The notes under the pieces: model-generated
Told to the model about the DNA's origin: nothing
Databases searched by the model: none
The model's input: only the letters and a program-made list of their open reading frames with translations
DNA from: Actinomycetota bacterium
GTDB taxonomy: Bacteria; Actinomycetota; Actinomycetes; S36-B12; UBA5976
NCBI GenBank assembly: GCA_016870945.1
Contig: VGAH01000018.1
Span: 1-14,619 of the forward strand
DNA: 14,619 nt
Reading direction: 5' to 3'
Translations under genes and position numbers: made by a program
Shown here: positions 13,352-14,619 of the stretch, piece after piece
Numbering within the stretch: position 1 is the first letter of the stretch
Layout: every line of letters begins with the position of its first letter

Positions 13352-14517
13352 GCGTCACTTACCCAAAAGGCTTTCGCGCAATTGGAGTCGCCGCAGGCCT
13401 AAAGGCATCTGGCAACTTAGACGTCGCGTTAATTACAAACGATGGGCCGTCATTTACGGGCGCAGCGGTGTTTACCACCAACCAAATCAAGGCGGCCCCC
13501 GTCATCTGGACTCAACAGGTCGCCAAAGCCGGTGTCATCAAGGCGGTGTTGATGAACTCAGGTGGTGCGAATGCATGCACCGGCCCGCAGGGCTTTCAAG
13601 ACACACACGCAAGTGCCGAGCTCGCCGCCAAACTTTTAAACATTGGTGCAGCAGAAGTCGCAGTTTGCTCGACCGGATTGATCGGCGTGCCACTCGATAT
13701 GCCCAAATTGACCGTAGGAATCGAAGCCGCGACCGCTCAGCTGCCAGTAACCGACCCGAATCAAGGCGGCGAGTTAGCCGCTCGAGCGATCATGACGACA
13801 GACAAAGTCCCCAAAAGTGCAACCTATGAATTAGATGGCATCCGTTTCGGCGGTATGGCCAAAGGTGCCGGCATGCTCGCACCTTCGCTAGCAACCATGC
13901 TCGCTTGCATCACCACCGACGCGCAAATAGCACCCGACGTGGCACACCAGCTGCTTGTCGAGATCTCTCGCGACACCTTTGAACGAGTAGACGTCGACGG
14001 TTGTACCAGCACCAACGACACGGTGCTATTGCTTGCAAGCGGTGCGTCAGCGGCCGAACCCACCCCACTTGAAACCCTTCGACAGGGCATCTATCAGGTG
14101 GCTAGATCACTAGCCGAGCAAATCGTGGCCGACGCAGAAGGCGCAACTAAGTTCGTGCGCATAAAGGTCTCTCACGCTGCCAACACCGAGATTGCAAGAA
14201 CAGTGGCTCGAGCGATAAGCCGAGACTCGTTGGTTAAGTGCGCACTCAACGGTTCTGACCCGAACTGGGGTCGAATACTTGCAGCCGTAGGTGCTGCCGG
14301 TGTGCCAATTGACGCCAACAACATTTCGGTGTCGCTAAACGACCAGCAAGTGGCCAAAGCAAGTGCCTTTATAGCGGGCGCCCCCGTCCCAGATCTTTCA
14401 GATCGTGACATTGTGATCGCAGTCAATCTCGGCGATTCAAACGACGCGTCATTCGAGTTACTCACCACTGATTTGTCGGCCGAATACGTTTACGAGAACT
14501 CGGCTTATTCGACCTAA
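13348..14517 (+). CDS. argJ: glutamate N-acetyltransferase (ornithine acetyltransferase)
   Basis: Recycles the acetyl group from N-acetylornithine to glutamate, giving the economical cyclic arginine pathway; some members also use acetyl-CoA. The 389-residue precursor self-cleaves in the family, and the site is clear: A182-T183 in LATMLACITTDA, with T183 as the new N-terminal nucleophile of the beta chain. Other signatures are NSGGANACTG (70-79), CSTGLIG (107-113, oxyanion-hole region), MTTDKVPK, GGMAKGAGM, NGSDPNWGRILAA and the C-terminus YENSAYST. Whether it is mono- or bifunctional cannot be told from the sequence. The GTG start overlaps argC; the stop overlaps argB (TAATG). Confidence 0.96.
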   Translation: MSVTYPKGFRAIGVAAGLKASGNLDVALITNDGPSFTGAAVFTTNQIKAAPVIWTQQVAKAGVIKAVLMNSGGANACTGPQGFQDTHASAELAAKLLNIGAAEVAVCSTGLIGVPLDMPKLTVGIEAATAQLPVTDPNQGGELAARAIMTTDKVPKSATYELDGIRFGGMAKGAGMLAPSLATMLACITTDAQIAPDVAHQLLVEISRDTFERVDVDGCTSTNDTVLLLASGASAAEPTPLETLRQGIYQVARSLAEQIVADAEGATKFVRIKVSHAANTEIARTVARAISRDSLVKCALNGSDPNWGRILAAVGAAGVPIDANNISVSLNDQQVAKASAFIAGAPVPDLSDRDIVIAVNLGDSNDASFELLTTDLSAEYVYENSAYST

Positions 14518-14619
14518 TGGCTGAAACAGTGGTTATCAAATACGGCGGTAACGCCATGTCTGGCGAATCGGGCTTGCGCCACTTCGCTGAAAGCGTTGCG
14601 GCACTGCTTGACACCGGGG
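14517..14619 (+). CDS. argB: acetylglutamate kinase, 5' part (runs off the window)
   Basis: Phosphorylates N-acetylglutamate, normally the arginine-controlled step of the pathway. Only the first 34 residues are present, but MAETVVIKYGGNAM contains the K-Y-G-G-N-A-M nucleotide-binding signature of the family. The ATG shares its A with the argJ stop. In-frame sequence upstream runs from a TGA at 14469-14471 without any ATG, GTG, TTG or CTG, so the protein cannot start earlier with a standard codon. It therefore lacks the ~25-residue N-terminal helix that precedes this motif in mycobacterial and other arginine-sensitive enzymes. Confidence 0.93.
   Translation, partial: MAETVVIKYGGNAMSGESGLRHFAESVAALLDTG

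Overview
This window reads as a continuous stretch of housekeeping chromosome from an actinobacterium (Actinomycetota), probably a small-genome lineage. The reasons are the gene order infC-rpmI-rplT-pheS-pheT followed by argC-argJ-argB, a bifunctional RibBA of the mycobacterial type (RGHEGRGIGLMHKL motif), many GTG starts, and tight gene packing at moderate GC judged by eye. A Micrococcales-like freshwater or marine lineage is a guess, not shown. I see no mobile elements, tRNAs, rRNAs, CRISPR arrays or clear signs of transfer.

Layout, left to right. (1) 1-392 is the 3' end of a gene whose product ends in an OmpA-like domain. (2) 465-2014 is def-fmt, which removes and adds the N-formyl group of initiator methionine. 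(3) 2037-6513 is a closely packed run: a CopC-like secreted protein, rpe, then ribD, ribE, ribBA and ribH. Rpe makes or consumes ribulose 5-phosphate, which RibB uses, so the set forms a coherent riboflavin pathway. (4) otsB (trehalose-6-phosphate phosphatase) lies on the minus strand at 6510-7349. Its stop codon overlaps that of ribH, and its 5' end faces infC. (5) 7473-12177 is infC-rpmI-rplT-pheS-pheT (translation initiation, two 50S proteins, phenylalanyl-tRNA synthetase). (6) A 121-bp gap holds a C-rich, G-poor stretch and a regulated-looking promoter. (7) 12299 to the end is argC-argJ-argB (arginine biosynthesis); argB runs off the window.

The interesting signals are in expression control and protein ends. 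infC has no ATG/GTG/TTG/CTG start that keeps its conserved N-terminus, so it must start at ATC, ATT or another rare codon. Its leader holds a perfect 9-bp inverted repeat. The argC promoter has a consensus TATAAT inside a 24-bp imperfect palindrome. A likely Rho-loading stretch follows pheT. ArgB begins only eight residues before its KYGGNAM motif, so it lacks the N-terminal helix of arginine-inhibited NAG kinases. RibBA carries a small tandem duplication that multiplies in-frame GTG starts. I found no convincing new multi-gene system.
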